DNA of 64,000 nt from Nostoc sp. NIES-3756 (GTDB lineage: Bacteria; Cyanobacteriota; Cyanobacteriia; Cyanobacteriales; Nostocaceae): positions 6,028,001-6,092,000 of the forward strand of contig NZ_AP017295.1 of the NCBI RefSeq assembly GCF_001548375.1, read 5' to 3'. Below are positions 53,136-63,380 of this stretch, piece after piece. How positions within the stretch are numbered: position 1 is the first letter of the stretch; each line of letters starts with the position of its first letter. The position numbers were made by a program, and so were the translations under genes. Under the pieces are notes generated by a model that was not told where the DNA came from, searched no databases, and worked only from the letters and a program-made list of their open reading frames with translations.

Positions 53136-54734
53136 ATGAAGCGGATCAGTAAGTCTCTGCTGCTAGCCTTGAACTGGGTATTACTATCAGTTGGCACAAC
53201 GCTTTTAATTATTTTCACTCAACCAATACCAGTCCCAGCCCAGGAACCCCCAGCCCCTACGGAACAAACTAGCACACCCAAGCCAGAAAATCCCAATGAC
53301 CAAAAGCTCAGAGATGCCCTAAAACGCTCATCTCCATCCCAACCGTCACTCAGTCCAGAAGAACTTGCCCGCCAACAAAAACTTATCCAAGCAGATAAAC
53401 TTTATCTTGCAGGACAAGTGACTGAGGCAGAAAAAATTTACCGCGAAGTAAAAACACCATTTACTCAGACAGGTACAACCCAAGAACGCAAACCTGCAAT
53501 CCTAGAACCTACGCAACTCTCACCAGCCGGAAAGGTGTATTGGCGAGAAGCTCAGGCAGGAATAGCCAGTAACCTACAAACCAAAGCTTTAGTACCTCTG
53601 CAATTATTAGTGGAACAATATCCCGAATTTATACCGGGACAAATTCGCTATGCTGAAGTTCTGACAACATACGATCGCACTCAAGAAGCATTAGACATTT
53701 TAGAACGCGGATCTTCCCTTTATCCTAATCAACCAGAACTAATTAAAGCTAGAGTCAACGCCTTGGCTGAGTCGAAAAAATGGATGGAAGCATCCTTGGC
53801 TGCGAGGCAATTTGCTATTCTCAACCCAAATAACCCACAAGCACCAGAATTTACCCAATTAGCCGAGGAAAATCTCAAACGCTATCAATCTAACATCCGT
53901 GAGGAGATTAGGGGTAATGTCATTAGTAACATCATCACAGGTGCATTGGGTTATGCGGTAACTGGCAGTTTATTGGGGCCTTTTTCTGCTCTCGACTCTA
54001 CCATTTTGTTACTACAAGGTGAAAAGTCTATCGGTGAGTCGGTAGCTAAAGAGGCGAAAAAACAATTACCTTTAGTGATTGACGATGAAATTTTAGCCTA
54101 CGTTAATGATATTGGGCAGAAATTGGTAAGAGTTTCTGGCAGGAATGAATTTAAGTACGAATTTTTTGTAATTCCTGAAGAAGAACTCAATGCTTTTGCC
54201 CTACCTGGAGGGAAAATATTTCTAAATGCAGGTGCGATCGCTAAAGCCAACTCCGAAGCAGAATTAGCTGGCTTAATAGGCCACGAATTGGCTCATGTTG
54301 TCCTGTCCCACGGCTTTCAATTAGTTACTCAAGGCAACCTCATCTCTAACGTTACTCAATACCTCCCCTTCGGTGGCACAATTGGGCAACTATTTGCCCT
54401 CAATTACAGCCGAGATATGGAACGACAGGCAGATTTTTTAGGTACACGGTTAATTGTTGCTAGTGGTTATGCGGCTGACGGCTTACGTAACCTGATGGTG
54501 ACATTAGACAAGCAAAGGAAATTTGATATTCCCAGTTGGTTATCCTCCCACCCGGGCGGAAATGAACGAGTGAGTTATCTAGAAAACTTAATTGCTCGTA
54601 GTAGTTACAACCGCTATGCTTACGAGGGTATGCAACGCCATGTAGAAATTCAAGCCAGAGTCAACAAGCTCCTGAAAGAGAAAAAAGAAAGAGAGAAAAA
54701 AGAAACAGAGGAAAAAAAGCAGCCTACGGAATGA
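53136..54734 (+). CDS. M48 family zinc metallopeptidase with TPR-like N-terminus
   Basis: 532 residues from the ATG at 53136 (AGGTGG 8 bases upstream; GTG 53124 is the longer option). A signal peptide or anchor (about 6-35, ALNWVLLSVGTTLLIIFTQPIPVPAQE) is followed by a Pro/Gln-rich spacer and TPR-like helices (about 85-235). The peptidase domain has HELAHVVLSHG (about residues 383-393, H-E-x-x-H) and the third ligand in YSRDMERQADFLGTRL. The C-terminal tail is Lys/Glu-rich. This is the BepA/YfgC-like plan of periplasmic quality-control proteases that handle outer-membrane proteins. Role inferred from the family. Confidence 0.9.
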   Translation: MKRISKSLLLALNWVLLSVGTTLLIIFTQPIPVPAQEPPAPTEQTSTPKPENPNDQKLRDALKRSSPSQPSLSPEELARQQKLIQADKLYLAGQVTEAEKIYREVKTPFTQTGTTQERKPAILEPTQLSPAGKVYWREAQAGIASNLQTKALVPLQLLVEQYPEFIPGQIRYAEVLTTYDRTQEALDILERGSSLYPNQPELIKARVNALAESKKWMEASLAARQFAILNPNNPQAPEFTQLAEENLKRYQSNIREEIRGNVISNIITGALGYAVTGSLLGPFSALDSTILLLQGEKSIGESVAKEAKKQLPLVIDDEILAYVNDIGQKLVRVSGRNEFKYEFFVIPEEELNAFALPGGKIFLNAGAIAKANSEAELAGLIGHELAHVVLSHGFQLVTQGNLISNVTQYLPFGGTIGQLFALNYSRDMERQADFLGTRLIVASGYAADGLRNLMVTLDKQRKFDIPSWLSSHPGGNERVSYLENLIARSSYNRYAYEGMQRHVEIQARVNKLLKEKKEREKKETEEKKQPTE

Positions 54735-54799
54735 ACTAAAAGTAAAATTTTTCGTCAACTAAATCATCACTAAAGTTGCGTGTCAGAAGTTTCTCGTTG

Positions 54800-54860
54800 G
54801 GCTAGTCTATAGTCAATAGTCCATAGTCAATAGTCCATAGTCAATAGTCCATAGTTTAAA
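54800..54860. repeat. Heptad tandem repeat (CATAGTC / AATAGTC)
   Basis: Alternating TAGTCAATAGTCCATAG units, about seven in a row, between the M48 peptidase and the COP23 gene. Confidence 0.85.
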
Positions 54861-54914
54861 ACCTTTATCTTTAGCTGTTGACTAATGACTAATTTCGTCA
54901 TTTGAGGAGCAATC

Positions 54915-55706
54915 ATGTTATCTAAAAGCTGGAAATTCGTTTTGCTGGGAAGTGTTGGTTTATCCTTTATCGTGGGTAATTCGGTAGCATTGGCTCAATA
55001 TGATGATGGTGTTGTTGTGCCAACTGTACCAGGTTCATCAACATCTACAGATCCAAATTATCCCTATCCCGTAGATACATCAACAAATACCTATCCTTCC
55101 ACAAATGTAGATGGTAATGTCCGGTTTAGCTGCCAGCAGATCAACGGACAGCCAACTGTAGTTTATCAGCCCCAAAGCCAACCCGGTCAAATCTTTCCTT
55201 GGGCAGCACCTAGAAATTTAGGTGGTGGTTGGGATGCGCAAAAAAGATGTCAAGCGATCGCTACTCGGTTAGAAACTTATCGTCCAGATGGCTTGCAAGA
55301 ACTTCAGGTATCTGTACTAAATAACGAAAATGTCGTGTGTGTCACCACCGATGCAAATCAAAGTTGTCGAATTGTCTTCACAGTACCTCGCAACCAAGAC
55401 CCCTACACAGTACGTAATAACGTTTTCCAAAACCTAGTGACTGCTGATAACGGTCAACAAACCACAGCCGTTAACACCTACAGAGGAAACAACAATCTGT
55501 ACAATTTGGGTGGACTGGTAGGTAATCGCAATAATCGCGTAAGTTCATCCAGAAGCGGGATTAACTTGAAGCCTTACCTAGATACCAAAGATGGAGGAAC
55601 AGCTAGAAACTTGAGAAATGGTATAGCTATTCGTCGCCAATCCCCAACTCGATCTAACAATCAAAATCAAGCTCCTACACGCCTTAATCCTGATAGATTC
55701 CGTTAA
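54915..55706 (+). CDS. COP23 domain protein, exported
   Basis: 263 residues. The signal peptide MLSKSWKFVLLGSVGLSFIVGNSVALAQ is followed by a Thr/Ser/Pro-rich spacer (about 30-68) and the COP23 domain: VRFSCQQINGQPTVVYQPQ, WDAQKRCQAIATRLETYRPDGLQEL and NENVVCVTTDANQSCRIVFTVP, with four Cys likely paired. COP23 was named as a circadian oscillating protein of a cyanobacterial membrane; its biochemical role is unknown. A basic Asn/Arg-rich tail ends the protein. GAGGAGC lies before the ATG at 54915. A strong terminator follows. Confidence 0.87.
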   Translation: MLSKSWKFVLLGSVGLSFIVGNSVALAQYDDGVVVPTVPGSSTSTDPNYPYPVDTSTNTYPSTNVDGNVRFSCQQINGQPTVVYQPQSQPGQIFPWAAPRNLGGGWDAQKRCQAIATRLETYRPDGLQELQVSVLNNENVVCVTTDANQSCRIVFTVPRNQDPYTVRNNVFQNLVTADNGQQTTAVNTYRGNNNLYNLGGLVGNRNNRVSSSRSGINLKPYLDTKDGGTARNLRNGIAIRRQSPTRSNNQNQAPTRLNPDRFR

Positions 55707-55742
55707 TTGCTGTCGTTATTTCCTATATGTACATTCATGATG

Positions 55743-55772
55743 GGGTGAGCAAAAAGCTCACCCTATTTATTA
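55743..55772 (+). terminator. Terminator after the COP23 gene
   Basis: GGGTGAGC-AAAAA-GCTCACCC, a perfect 8-bp stem, followed by TATTTATT. Confidence 0.75.
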
Positions 55773-55804
55773 ATATTAATTCTCCAAAAGCTAATAATTT
55801 ACCA

Positions 55805-55850
55805 CTAAAAAACTAAAGGCGCAAAGCAATTTTTACTGCTGTTGCGCCTT
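55805..55850 (-). terminator. Terminator after ilvC
   Basis: On the minus strand AAGGCGCAA (55842-55850) pairs with TTGCGCCTT (55816-55824), with inner pairing AGCA/TGCT, followed by TAGTTTTTTAG. Confidence 0.7.
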
Positions 55851-55927
55851 GATTAGCAATTTATACTAATTCTTTAAATTCTGGTAAAGATTCAAACTGA
55901 TCAAGCTAAATCCTAACCAATTTCCAT

Positions 55928-55955
55928 AATTACGAATTACGAATTACGAATTAGT
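55928..55955. repeat. ATTACGA heptad repeat
   Basis: Three to four units of ATTACGA in tandem just past the ilvC stop; the same unit recurs at 58200-58226. Confidence 0.8.
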
Positions 55956-55966
55956 ATTAGATTCTT

Positions 55967-56986
<1,020 letters not shown>

Positions 56987-57051
56987 TCATTTATTGGCAG
57001 GCTTTTGATCTTACCCCAAATTGTGTTACCACGGATATAACAAGTTATTTG

Positions 57052-57090
57052 TTGACAGTTGACTGTTAACAGTTAACCATCAACCGTTAA
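57052..57090. repeat. Short direct/inverted repeat upstream of ilvC
   Basis: TTGACAGTTGACTGTTAACAG and TTAACCATCAACCGTTAACA form overlapping repeats and inverted repeats between ilvC and the aldo/keto reductase gene. Dispersed-repeat type. Confidence 0.6.
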
Positions 57091-57094
57091 CAAA

Positions 57095-57949
57095 CTAAAT
57101 CTTCTGCACTTCTTCGTCTGTTAGGTTGACATTAACAGCACCTACTGAGTTTTCAATACTGGAAATTTTGCTTGCGCCAGGGATGGGTAATATGGCGCTT
57201 GATTTGGCGCGTAGCCATGCTAATACAATAGCGTAGACTGATACACCTTTGGCTTTGGCTAATTGGGCGATCGCGGGCATATCTTGTAAATTTTGATGGC
57301 GACGACGACCACCAAAGGGACTCCACGGTAAAAATGTGATTCCTTCTTCTTCGCAATACTGCAATACGCCATCTTTTTCCGGCTGTCGTTCCCAAGGACT
57401 ATATTGATTTTGTATTGACACAATCTCTACCACATCTCGCGCCCGTTTAATCTGTTCTACAGAAAAATTAGAAACTCCGACAAATCGCACCAAACCTTCC
57501 TGCACAGCTTCTTTCACAGGCGCAAGTGACTCTTCGATAGTATATTCTGGGTCTGGGGAATGGTATTGCCACACATCAATAGGTTTTTCACCACCCAAAG
57601 CCTCAAAACTCACACGAATAGTTTGGCGTAGATGTTTTGGATTTCCGTTACGTGTCCAGCTTTCATTGGGACGCATCAAGCCGCCTTTAGTTGCTACAAC
57701 AACTTGGCTGGTGTCACCTGGATAACTGCTGAGTGCTTTGTAAATTAGTCGTTCATTGTGGTGCTTATCTGACTCATCCTTGCAATAAGAATCGGCGGTA
57801 TCAATGAATGTAATCCCTAAATCTAAGGCACGGTGGATAACTGGAATTGAATCCGACTCTGGAGGCCGATTATATATTGACATTGGCATTCCACCTAAAC
57901 CGATCGCACTGACAGATACACCTGTTTTTCCTAGCTGTTTAGTTTCCAT
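57095..57949 (-). CDS. Aldo/keto reductase
   Basis: 284 residues. It starts METKQLGKTGVSVSAIGLGGMPMSIYN and has the catalytic tetrad of the family: Asp and Tyr in FIDTADSY, Lys in VVATKGG and His in VWQYHSPDP. The NADPH-binding end is AILPIPGASKISSIENSVGAVNVNLTDEEV. A TIM-barrel enzyme that reduces aldehydes or ketones with NADPH; the substrate is unknown. Start ATG 57949. It is divergent from the second aldo/keto reductase gene. Confidence 0.9.
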   Translation of the reverse strand: METKQLGKTGVSVSAIGLGGMPMSIYNRPPESDSIPVIHRALDLGITFIDTADSYCKDESDKHHNERLIYKALSSYPGDTSQVVVATKGGLMRPNESWTRNGNPKHLRQTIRVSFEALGGEKPIDVWQYHSPDPEYTIEESLAPVKEAVQEGLVRFVGVSNFSVEQIKRARDVVEIVSIQNQYSPWERQPEKDGVLQYCEEEGITFLPWSPFGGRRRHQNLQDMPAIAQLAKAKGVSVYAIVLAWLRAKSSAILPIPGASKISSIENSVGAVNVNLTDEEVQKI

Positions 57950-58346
57950 GCTTCCGCTTTATTTTATAGCACCACTAACTATCTAATAGCTGGTTCAAGA
58001 TATTTTGACAATCAGCTCGTAGTTAGGACTTTATTCCTGCTTTTACAACTTATGGCGATCGCATGGGTTAATTGAAAAAGTCAACATAATTCATAGTTTC
58101 AATCAGTAGAATCTTAAACCCATCACTAATTGAAAACCATCAAATCTTCTCTAAGAGACGCTGCGCGAATGACTTAGCTAAGTGTTTGTACCCTCTTTAA
58201 TTACGAATTACGAATTACGAATTAGTAATTATTTAGTCAAGACTGTATCCGTAGGAAGTGTTTGAGAAATTTTTACTGTGTTTGAATTGACTCTCAGTTA
58301 TGTGTATTCATTCAGCCATAGCTGACAGATAAGGAGAAAAGCACAA
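57950..58346. other. Intergenic region between two divergent aldo/keto reductase genes
   Basis: About 400 bases. It contains a dispersed-repeat fragment TCTAAGAGACGCTGCGCGAA (58148-58167) and the ATTACGA heptad repeat (58200-58226). The rest is AT-rich promoter sequence; AAGGAG precedes the ATG at 58347. Confidence 0.5.
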
Positions 58347-59279
58347 ATGTTATACCGAGTTCTTGGCAATACAGGGGAAAGAGTTTCGGCAATTGGTTTG
58401 GGTGGTTGGCACATCGGCTTAAAGTATGTGGAAGAAGAATTAGGTATTCGCATTGTTCACGCAGCAATTGACCGTGGTATCAACTTCTTGGATAACAGTT
58501 GGGACTATAACGGCGGGGTAAGCGAGATACGCATGGGAAAAGCGTTGCGCGGCTACCGAGATCAAGTATTTTTGATGACCAAAATTGATGGACGTTCTAA
58601 AAAAGAAGCAGCAAAACAGTTAGATGAATCACTCAAACGTTTACAAGTCGATCACATTGATCTTGTCCAACATCACGAAATTATCCGCTATGAAGACCCT
58701 CATCGTGTTTTTGACGAAGAAGGTGCGAATGCAGCATTTATAGAAGCGCGTGAAGCTGGCAAAATTAGATATATTGGCTTTACAGGACATAAAGACCCCC
58801 ATATTCATCTACATATGTTAGAAGTAGCATCTGAGCGCGGCTTTAGATTTGATACGGTACAAATGCCGCTTAATGTGATGGATGCTCACTACCGGAGTTT
58901 TGCCAAGCTGGTTTTACCAGAATTAGTTAAACAAAATATTGGCGTTTTAGGGATGAAAAGTTTCGCCAACGGTATTTTGTTGAAGTCAAATACTGTAACA
59001 CCCATTGAATGTTTGCACTACGTTTTGAATCTGCCTACATCGGTTTTGATAACAGGAATTGATAGTATGGAAATTCTCGACCAAGCTATAGAAGCAGTGC
59101 AGACATTTCAACCAATGGACGAACAGCAAATGCAGCATCTCTTAGCCAAAACAGCCGCCGCCGCATCACGCGGTGAGTTTGAGCCTTTTAAAACCTCATC
59201 CATTTTTGATAGCACCGCTCAAAATCCCGATTGGTTAGGTGAAGAACCGCAGCGTCTGCAAAAGTTAATGCCAGCATAA
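58347..59279 (+). CDS. Aldo/keto reductase (second type)
   Basis: 310 residues. It begins MLYRVLGNTGERVSAIGLGGWHIGLKYVEEE. Catalytic residues fit FLDNSWDYNGG (Asp, Tyr), LMTKIDGR (Lys) and DLVQHHEI (His). It lacks the classical C-terminal NADPH signature of the other one and belongs to a different AKR branch (VLITGIDSMEILDQAIEAV). The substrate is unknown. AAGGAGAAAAGCACAA precedes the ATG at 58347. Monocistronic. Confidence 0.88.
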   Translation: MLYRVLGNTGERVSAIGLGGWHIGLKYVEEELGIRIVHAAIDRGINFLDNSWDYNGGVSEIRMGKALRGYRDQVFLMTKIDGRSKKEAAKQLDESLKRLQVDHIDLVQHHEIIRYEDPHRVFDEEGANAAFIEAREAGKIRYIGFTGHKDPHIHLHMLEVASERGFRFDTVQMPLNVMDAHYRSFAKLVLPELVKQNIGVLGMKSFANGILLKSNTVTPIECLHYVLNLPTSVLITGIDSMEILDQAIEAVQTFQPMDEQQMQHLLAKTAAAASRGEFEPFKTSSIFDSTAQNPDWLGEEPQRLQKLMPA

Positions 59280-59299
59280 TTTATGTATAAAGCATGATG

Positions 59300-59494
59300 T
59301 CAATTCCGATGCCAACGTAGGTAAGTAACATAAATAATAGCTGCAAGCTGCATTGGCAAAAGGGCAACCATGCTTTTAAAATAATAATTCATTTCTAAAT
59401 TAGACATGGCGCTGAAATATCCACAGCCTAATATAATTAATAAAAACCAAATCATCTGTCTACGTTTGATATTGAGCATAGCAATATAAATCAA
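59300..59494 (-). CDS. Small hypothetical membrane protein
   Basis: 64 residues (MIYIAMLNIKRRQMIWFLL...), or 59 from the second Met. Two hydrophobic segments: MIWFLLIILGCGYFSAM and VALLPMQLAAIIYVTYL. It lies just downstream of the DUF2752 gene on the same strand with a 44-bp gap and might be its partner. No recognised family and no strong ribosome-binding site. Confidence 0.4.
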   Translation of the reverse strand: MIYIAMLNIKRRQMIWFLLIILGCGYFSAMSNLEMNYYFKSMVALLPMQLAAIIYVTYLRWHRN

Positions 59495-59538
59495 AGTTTT
59501 TCATTAAAAGCTACAGCATAGCAGAGTCAATAAAGTAG

Positions 59539-60030
59539 TTATTTAATATTGACTGTCGAAAGCAATTGTCCCAAAGGAGACCTGCTAAATTCAATATACA
59601 TTTCTCCAGTTTTTGATAAGTAATACAAACGAAAAACATAATAAATAAAAATGGTAAATAAACCCAATATCTGTAGCTTTCTAAATTTTAATAGATGACA
59701 ATAAAATGCTGTGATACGGTGTTTTGTTAATAGTTCTAAAGTAATGTGAACTATTGCAACTACAAAGCTAGCCAATAAAATTGGGCCAAATAAATGTTCG
59801 CCCAATGCTTGGCTCCAGTTTCCTCGACCAATAGCCATAAAAGAGCGAGTCATGCCACAGGTGGGGCAGGGAATGCCTGTCAAGTGCCGTATTGGGCAGA
59901 CTAAAAACCCTATTCTATAATTTTGGTTGTAAAAATATGTACCAATTAATGGGGCATAAGAAAATCCTAATATACCCCAACGCACTAGTTTACCGTGGCA
60001 TGACAGAGGATAAGGAGATAATTTAAACAC
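59539..60030 (-). CDS. DUF2752 family membrane protein
   Basis: 163 residues. The signature CPIRHLTGIPCPTCGMTRSFMAIGRGNWSQALGEHLFGPILL, with C-P-x-C-G-M-T-R, is that of DUF2752. Four hydrophobic segments are visible (for example LGFSYAPLIGTYFY, GPILLASFVVAIVHITLELL and GLFTIFIYYVFRLYYL). Function unknown. The TM2-domain gene lies 48 bases upstream on the same strand, a common neighbourhood for DUF2752, so the two likely form an operon. Confidence 0.85.
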   Translation of the reverse strand: MFKLSPYPLSCHGKLVRWGILGFSYAPLIGTYFYNQNYRIGFLVCPIRHLTGIPCPTCGMTRSFMAIGRGNWSQALGEHLFGPILLASFVVAIVHITLELLTKHRITAFYCHLLKFRKLQILGLFTIFIYYVFRLYYLSKTGEMYIEFSRSPLGQLLSTVNIK

Positions 60031-60078
60031 TGATGCAATTTTAAATTAAAACGGCAAACAAAACTTCAACAGCAGAGA

Positions 60079-60345
60079 TTAAAACCAGCCTTTTTTGTTA
60101 GCAATGTAGATATTAAAAAATTCTTCATCACTCTTGGTTAAGTAAGTAATCCCTTCAACTAATCCAATAATTCCCATTATTGCTCCCCCGAAACCGCAAG
60201 TGAGTACAGTAACAAGTAGCATAATCAAGGCCTCGGTTGTATAACCAAGAATAAACTTGTGAATACCTAAAGCTCCTAACAAAATTGCACAAATGCCAGC
60301 TGCGGTTTTTTTACTGCTGGCATCACTGGGATTGTGATTAGACAT
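60079..60345 (-). CDS. TM2 domain-containing membrane protein
   Basis: 88 residues from the ATG at 60345 (MSNHNPSDASSKKTAAG); a TTG at 60366 would add seven residues. Two helices: AAGICAILLGALGIHKFILGY and ALIMLLVTVLTCGFGGAIMGIIGLVEGITYL, with the short turn and the G-x-x-G-x-H-x-F-x-x-G motif of the TM2 family. The C-terminus is SDEEFFNIYIANKKGWF. Function unknown. It is followed by DUF2752 on the same strand. Confidence 0.83.
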   Translation of the reverse strand: MSNHNPSDASSKKTAAGICAILLGALGIHKFILGYTTEALIMLLVTVLTCGFGGAIMGIIGLVEGITYLTKSDEEFFNIYIANKKGWF

Positions 60346-61036
60346 GGGCTTAGAAATGCGCCTCAAACATAAAGAACTGTCCCATGTTATAGTAACTATT
60401 CCTACTGAGCCTCTGCATATTTACTATATATAGCAATCTGATTTTATTTCTAAAAAAACCTAAGTATTGTTTGGAGTATATTATGTGTAATCAAAAACAC
60501 ATTAGCTATGTCGAGTAGTTAGTGTTAGCGTCAGCATAATGCGCCCTACTTATGTTGCACAAATTAAATATGAATCCTACATATATCCCAAAATAGGGGT
60601 TTGGATATTTTCCCCTTGTTTTGGGCGTTACTTAACGTAATGCTTAAGCTTTGTAAGAACTGACGCATAGATGTTATGTTTTGAAGTTGGGTGTAAAGAT
60701 TTAAAATACCTATACATTCATACTCATAAGCCCCTATACCCTTGTCAAAATCATTTACTTGTAGTGGTTTAAGTTCTTTTCTTGCTGTTTACTTTAAAAA
60801 AAGTAAACAGCAAATAGATGTTTAATAACCATATTTTTAATACTTGTTTATAAATTAGCAAAATTTGTAAAAAAATTGCTAAATTTATAAGCTAATAATT
60901 TTAGTTAATATTGTGTAAAGCTATAGCATTATTTACTTGACATTAAATTATATAATATAGGTTTAAGTAAAAATTGAAGCCTAAGTAAATATATTAATAA
61001 TTTCTGAGACCCAAAGTAATTTAGAGGATGGAATAA
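60346..61036. other. AT-rich region upstream of dnaE-C with a 14-bp perfect hairpin
   Basis: About 690 bases, very AT-rich, between divergent genes. At 60782-60813 TTGCTGTTTACTTT-AAAA-AAAGTAAACAGCAA forms a perfect 14-bp stem-loop without a T-run on the plus strand. A fitting RBS (GAGGATGGAATAA) precedes dnaE-C. No gene seen. Confidence 0.5.
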
Positions 61037-62389
61037 ATGATTAAAATAGTCAGTCGTAAATGTGTAGGCTTAGAAAATGTCTATGACATTGGTGTGGAAC
61101 AGGATCATAATTTTTTAGTTAAAAATGGTTTAGTAGCGTCTAATTGCTTCAATAAATCTCATTCAACTGCTTATGGGTATGTTACCTATCAAACAGCATA
61201 TCTAAAAGCTAATTATCCATTGGAGTATATGGCAGCATTGCTGACAGCTAACAGCAATGATACAGACAAGGTACAGAAATATATTTCTACGTGTCTGAGT
61301 ATGAATATTCAGATAGAACCACCTGATATCAATCGCTCTGGCGTAGACTTTACACCAGCAGCAGAGAAGATACTATTTGGATTTTCAGCTGTTAGGAACG
61401 TGGGACAAAATGCGATCGCCTCAATTTTAGAAGCGAGAAACAATACAGGAGAGTTTAAATCATTAGCTGATTTTTGCGATCGCGTTGATTTGCGTGCTGT
61501 TAATCGCCGTACACTAGAATCATTAATTTACTGTGGAGCCTTTGACAAAATTGAAGCAAATCGTCACCAGTTAATCCAAGACTTAGAGTTAGTATATGAT
61601 TGGGCGCAATCCCGTGCTAGAGATAGAGCTAGTGGGCAAGGAAACCTGTTTGATTTATTAGGGGGATTTGCTTCTAATAATTCCAAAACGGCTAATAATG
61701 CTTTTGAATCTGCTCCTAAAGCTAAACCTGTGCTAGATTATCCTCCACAGGAAAAATTGCGTTTGGAAAAAGAATTGTTAGGGTTTTATGTATCAGATCA
61801 TCCCTTAAAATCTTTAAGGCAAGTAGCACCACTTTTAACACCTATTAATCTGTCTCAACTATCAGAACAGCGAGAAGACACCAGATTATGTGTAATTGTC
61901 ATGCTTAACGGTGTAAAAAAAGTCATGACAAAGAAAGGCGATGCAATGGCAATTCTGCAAATCGAGGATTTAACATCGCAATCAGAAGCAGTTGTTTTTC
62001 CCAAAACATACGAAAAGATTAGTTTTCTGCTACAAGTTGATGCCAGATTAATTATTTGGGGTAAAGTAGACCGACGAGACGACCAAACTCAATTAATCGT
62101 AGAAGATGCAGAGCCAGTGGAAACTGTGCAAATGGTCATGGTAGAACTACAACCTCAACAAGCAGCCAATATTGAAGAATTACACCGCTTAAAAACTATT
62201 TTGCAAGAACAGTGTGGAGATAAAGAAAAAGCAAAAATGCCTGTGATTGGAATTGTACAATCTGCAAATTCTCGTCGCTTAGTACGTTTAGGTTGGCAGT
62301 TTTGCGTCCAAGATGCTCGTATTACTGTTCAAGCACTGCAAAATGCTAGCTTTCCTGCGCAACTTAAACCTTTAATAGGTGGTTCATAG
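61037..62389 (+). CDS. dnaE: DNA polymerase III alpha subunit, C-terminal half with split intein C-domain
   Basis: 450 residues. Residues 1-36 are the C-terminal part of a split DnaE intein: MIKIVSRKCVGLENVYDIGV, then EQDHNFLVKNGLVASN, ending in the catalytic Asn36. The C-extein starts with Cys37 (CFNKSHSTAYGYVTYQTAYLK). The matching N-half of DnaE with the intein N-domain is encoded elsewhere. Trans-splicing then makes the complete replicative polymerase. The remainder is the PolIII fingers/C-terminal region with helix-hairpin-helix (AIASILEARNNTGEFKSLADFCDRV), the OB domain (LCVIVMLNGVKKVMTKKGDAMAILQIEDL) and the tau-binding tail. The arrangement is typical of cyanobacteria. Confidence 0.97.
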   Translation: MIKIVSRKCVGLENVYDIGVEQDHNFLVKNGLVASNCFNKSHSTAYGYVTYQTAYLKANYPLEYMAALLTANSNDTDKVQKYISTCLSMNIQIEPPDINRSGVDFTPAAEKILFGFSAVRNVGQNAIASILEARNNTGEFKSLADFCDRVDLRAVNRRTLESLIYCGAFDKIEANRHQLIQDLELVYDWAQSRARDRASGQGNLFDLLGGFASNNSKTANNAFESAPKAKPVLDYPPQEKLRLEKELLGFYVSDHPLKSLRQVAPLLTPINLSQLSEQREDTRLCVIVMLNGVKKVMTKKGDAMAILQIEDLTSQSEAVVFPKTYEKISFLLQVDARLIIWGKVDRRDDQTQLIVEDAEPVETVQMVMVELQPQQAANIEELHRLKTILQEQCGDKEKAKMPVIGIVQSANSRRLVRLGWQFCVQDARITVQALQNASFPAQLKPLIGGS

Positions 62390-62662
62390 GATATAGGGAA
62401 GATGAGACAGATGTAGCTTCAGCTTTGCGTAGGGTAAAAGACAAGGGAGACAAGAAAGAAAGCTATGGATTAATTTCTCCGTATTACCGAGGACAATTTC
62501 ATATTAGTTTAGACAATTATGTCAACAGTATATTGTCGTAGTAATTTCTATATTTTGCAGTTTTTTTCGTTACTTATGCGGATGATGTTTTCCTGTATCA
62601 AATGGTATCTTTTTATGCCATGAGTCTTGCGGCAAGAGCTAGGGGAAGGAGTTAATACTTTG

Positions 62663-63208
62663 ATGATCGCTAATGATTTAAGTAAATTTGTTTCTTATTG
62701 TAAAAAAATTCAACCCCAGACTCAGGAGGACATCAAGCGGTTTTTTGAAGGGGTAATTGCTTTTCCTTATGATAAGGAATTGCTTTTGCAAGCTTACCTC
62801 TTTTTAAATATTAAAAACTTGTTTCCCTCTTGCTATGAATTGCTCTTGTTTGAAAAGTCTCCAATCGCTGATTATACAGATTTGGGTAAATGCGATTTTG
62901 TTTATCTGACGTTCCAAGGTAGTCTGTTTCTAATTGAGACAAAGTTTATCGATACAGAAGCAACAGGCGCAACCGAAAGAAAGCGCAGAAATAAGCATAG
63001 AAACAAAGTATTTGAACAGGTAATTACTTTAAAAAGTAGGTTCGGTGAATACTGGGATATACGTTCTGAACAGTTGGAATGCGGAGTTTTTACTACAGAT
63101 TCAGAAATTGATTGGCGCGGAAATTGTATCAATGTAATGACTAAATCTATCTCTATAGATAATTTAGAAAGGTGGCGGAGAAGTTATAAGCAAAATAATC
63201 AATCTTAA
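62663..63208 (+). CDS. Hypothetical protein with a PD-(D/E)xK nuclease-like motif
   Basis: 181 residues from the ATG at 62663 (GGGGAAGGAG about 11 bases upstream; TTG 62627 is the alternative start). The central segment DYTDLGKCDFVYLTFQGSLFLIETKFID fits the restriction-endonuclease-like active-site pattern Asp ... Glu-x-Lys (D of CDFVYL, E and K of IETKF). A basic stretch ERKRRNKHRNKVFEQVITLKSRFGEYW follows. This suggests a nuclease of the PD-(D/E)xK superfamily, perhaps of DUF type. No methylase or partner is next to it. Rare codons and low GC relative to its neighbours are not striking. Confidence 0.6.
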   Translation: MIANDLSKFVSYCKKIQPQTQEDIKRFFEGVIAFPYDKELLLQAYLFLNIKNLFPSCYELLLFEKSPIADYTDLGKCDFVYLTFQGSLFLIETKFIDTEATGATERKRRNKHRNKVFEQVITLKSRFGEYWDIRSEQLECGVFTTDSEIDWRGNCINVMTKSISIDNLERWRRSYKQNNQS

Positions 63209-63380
63209 TTATTTTTTAGATACTATAGATTGCGATCGCACTGGAAGTGTGACCAGAATAAAATGTGCCATCTATAAAAAAATATTTAGATGTATCAACT
63301 TCTATTTTTATATTTTATAGTACAATTGTACTTAATGTATAGAAATGCCATTCAGGCTCAGTAGGTTGGCGATAACATCT

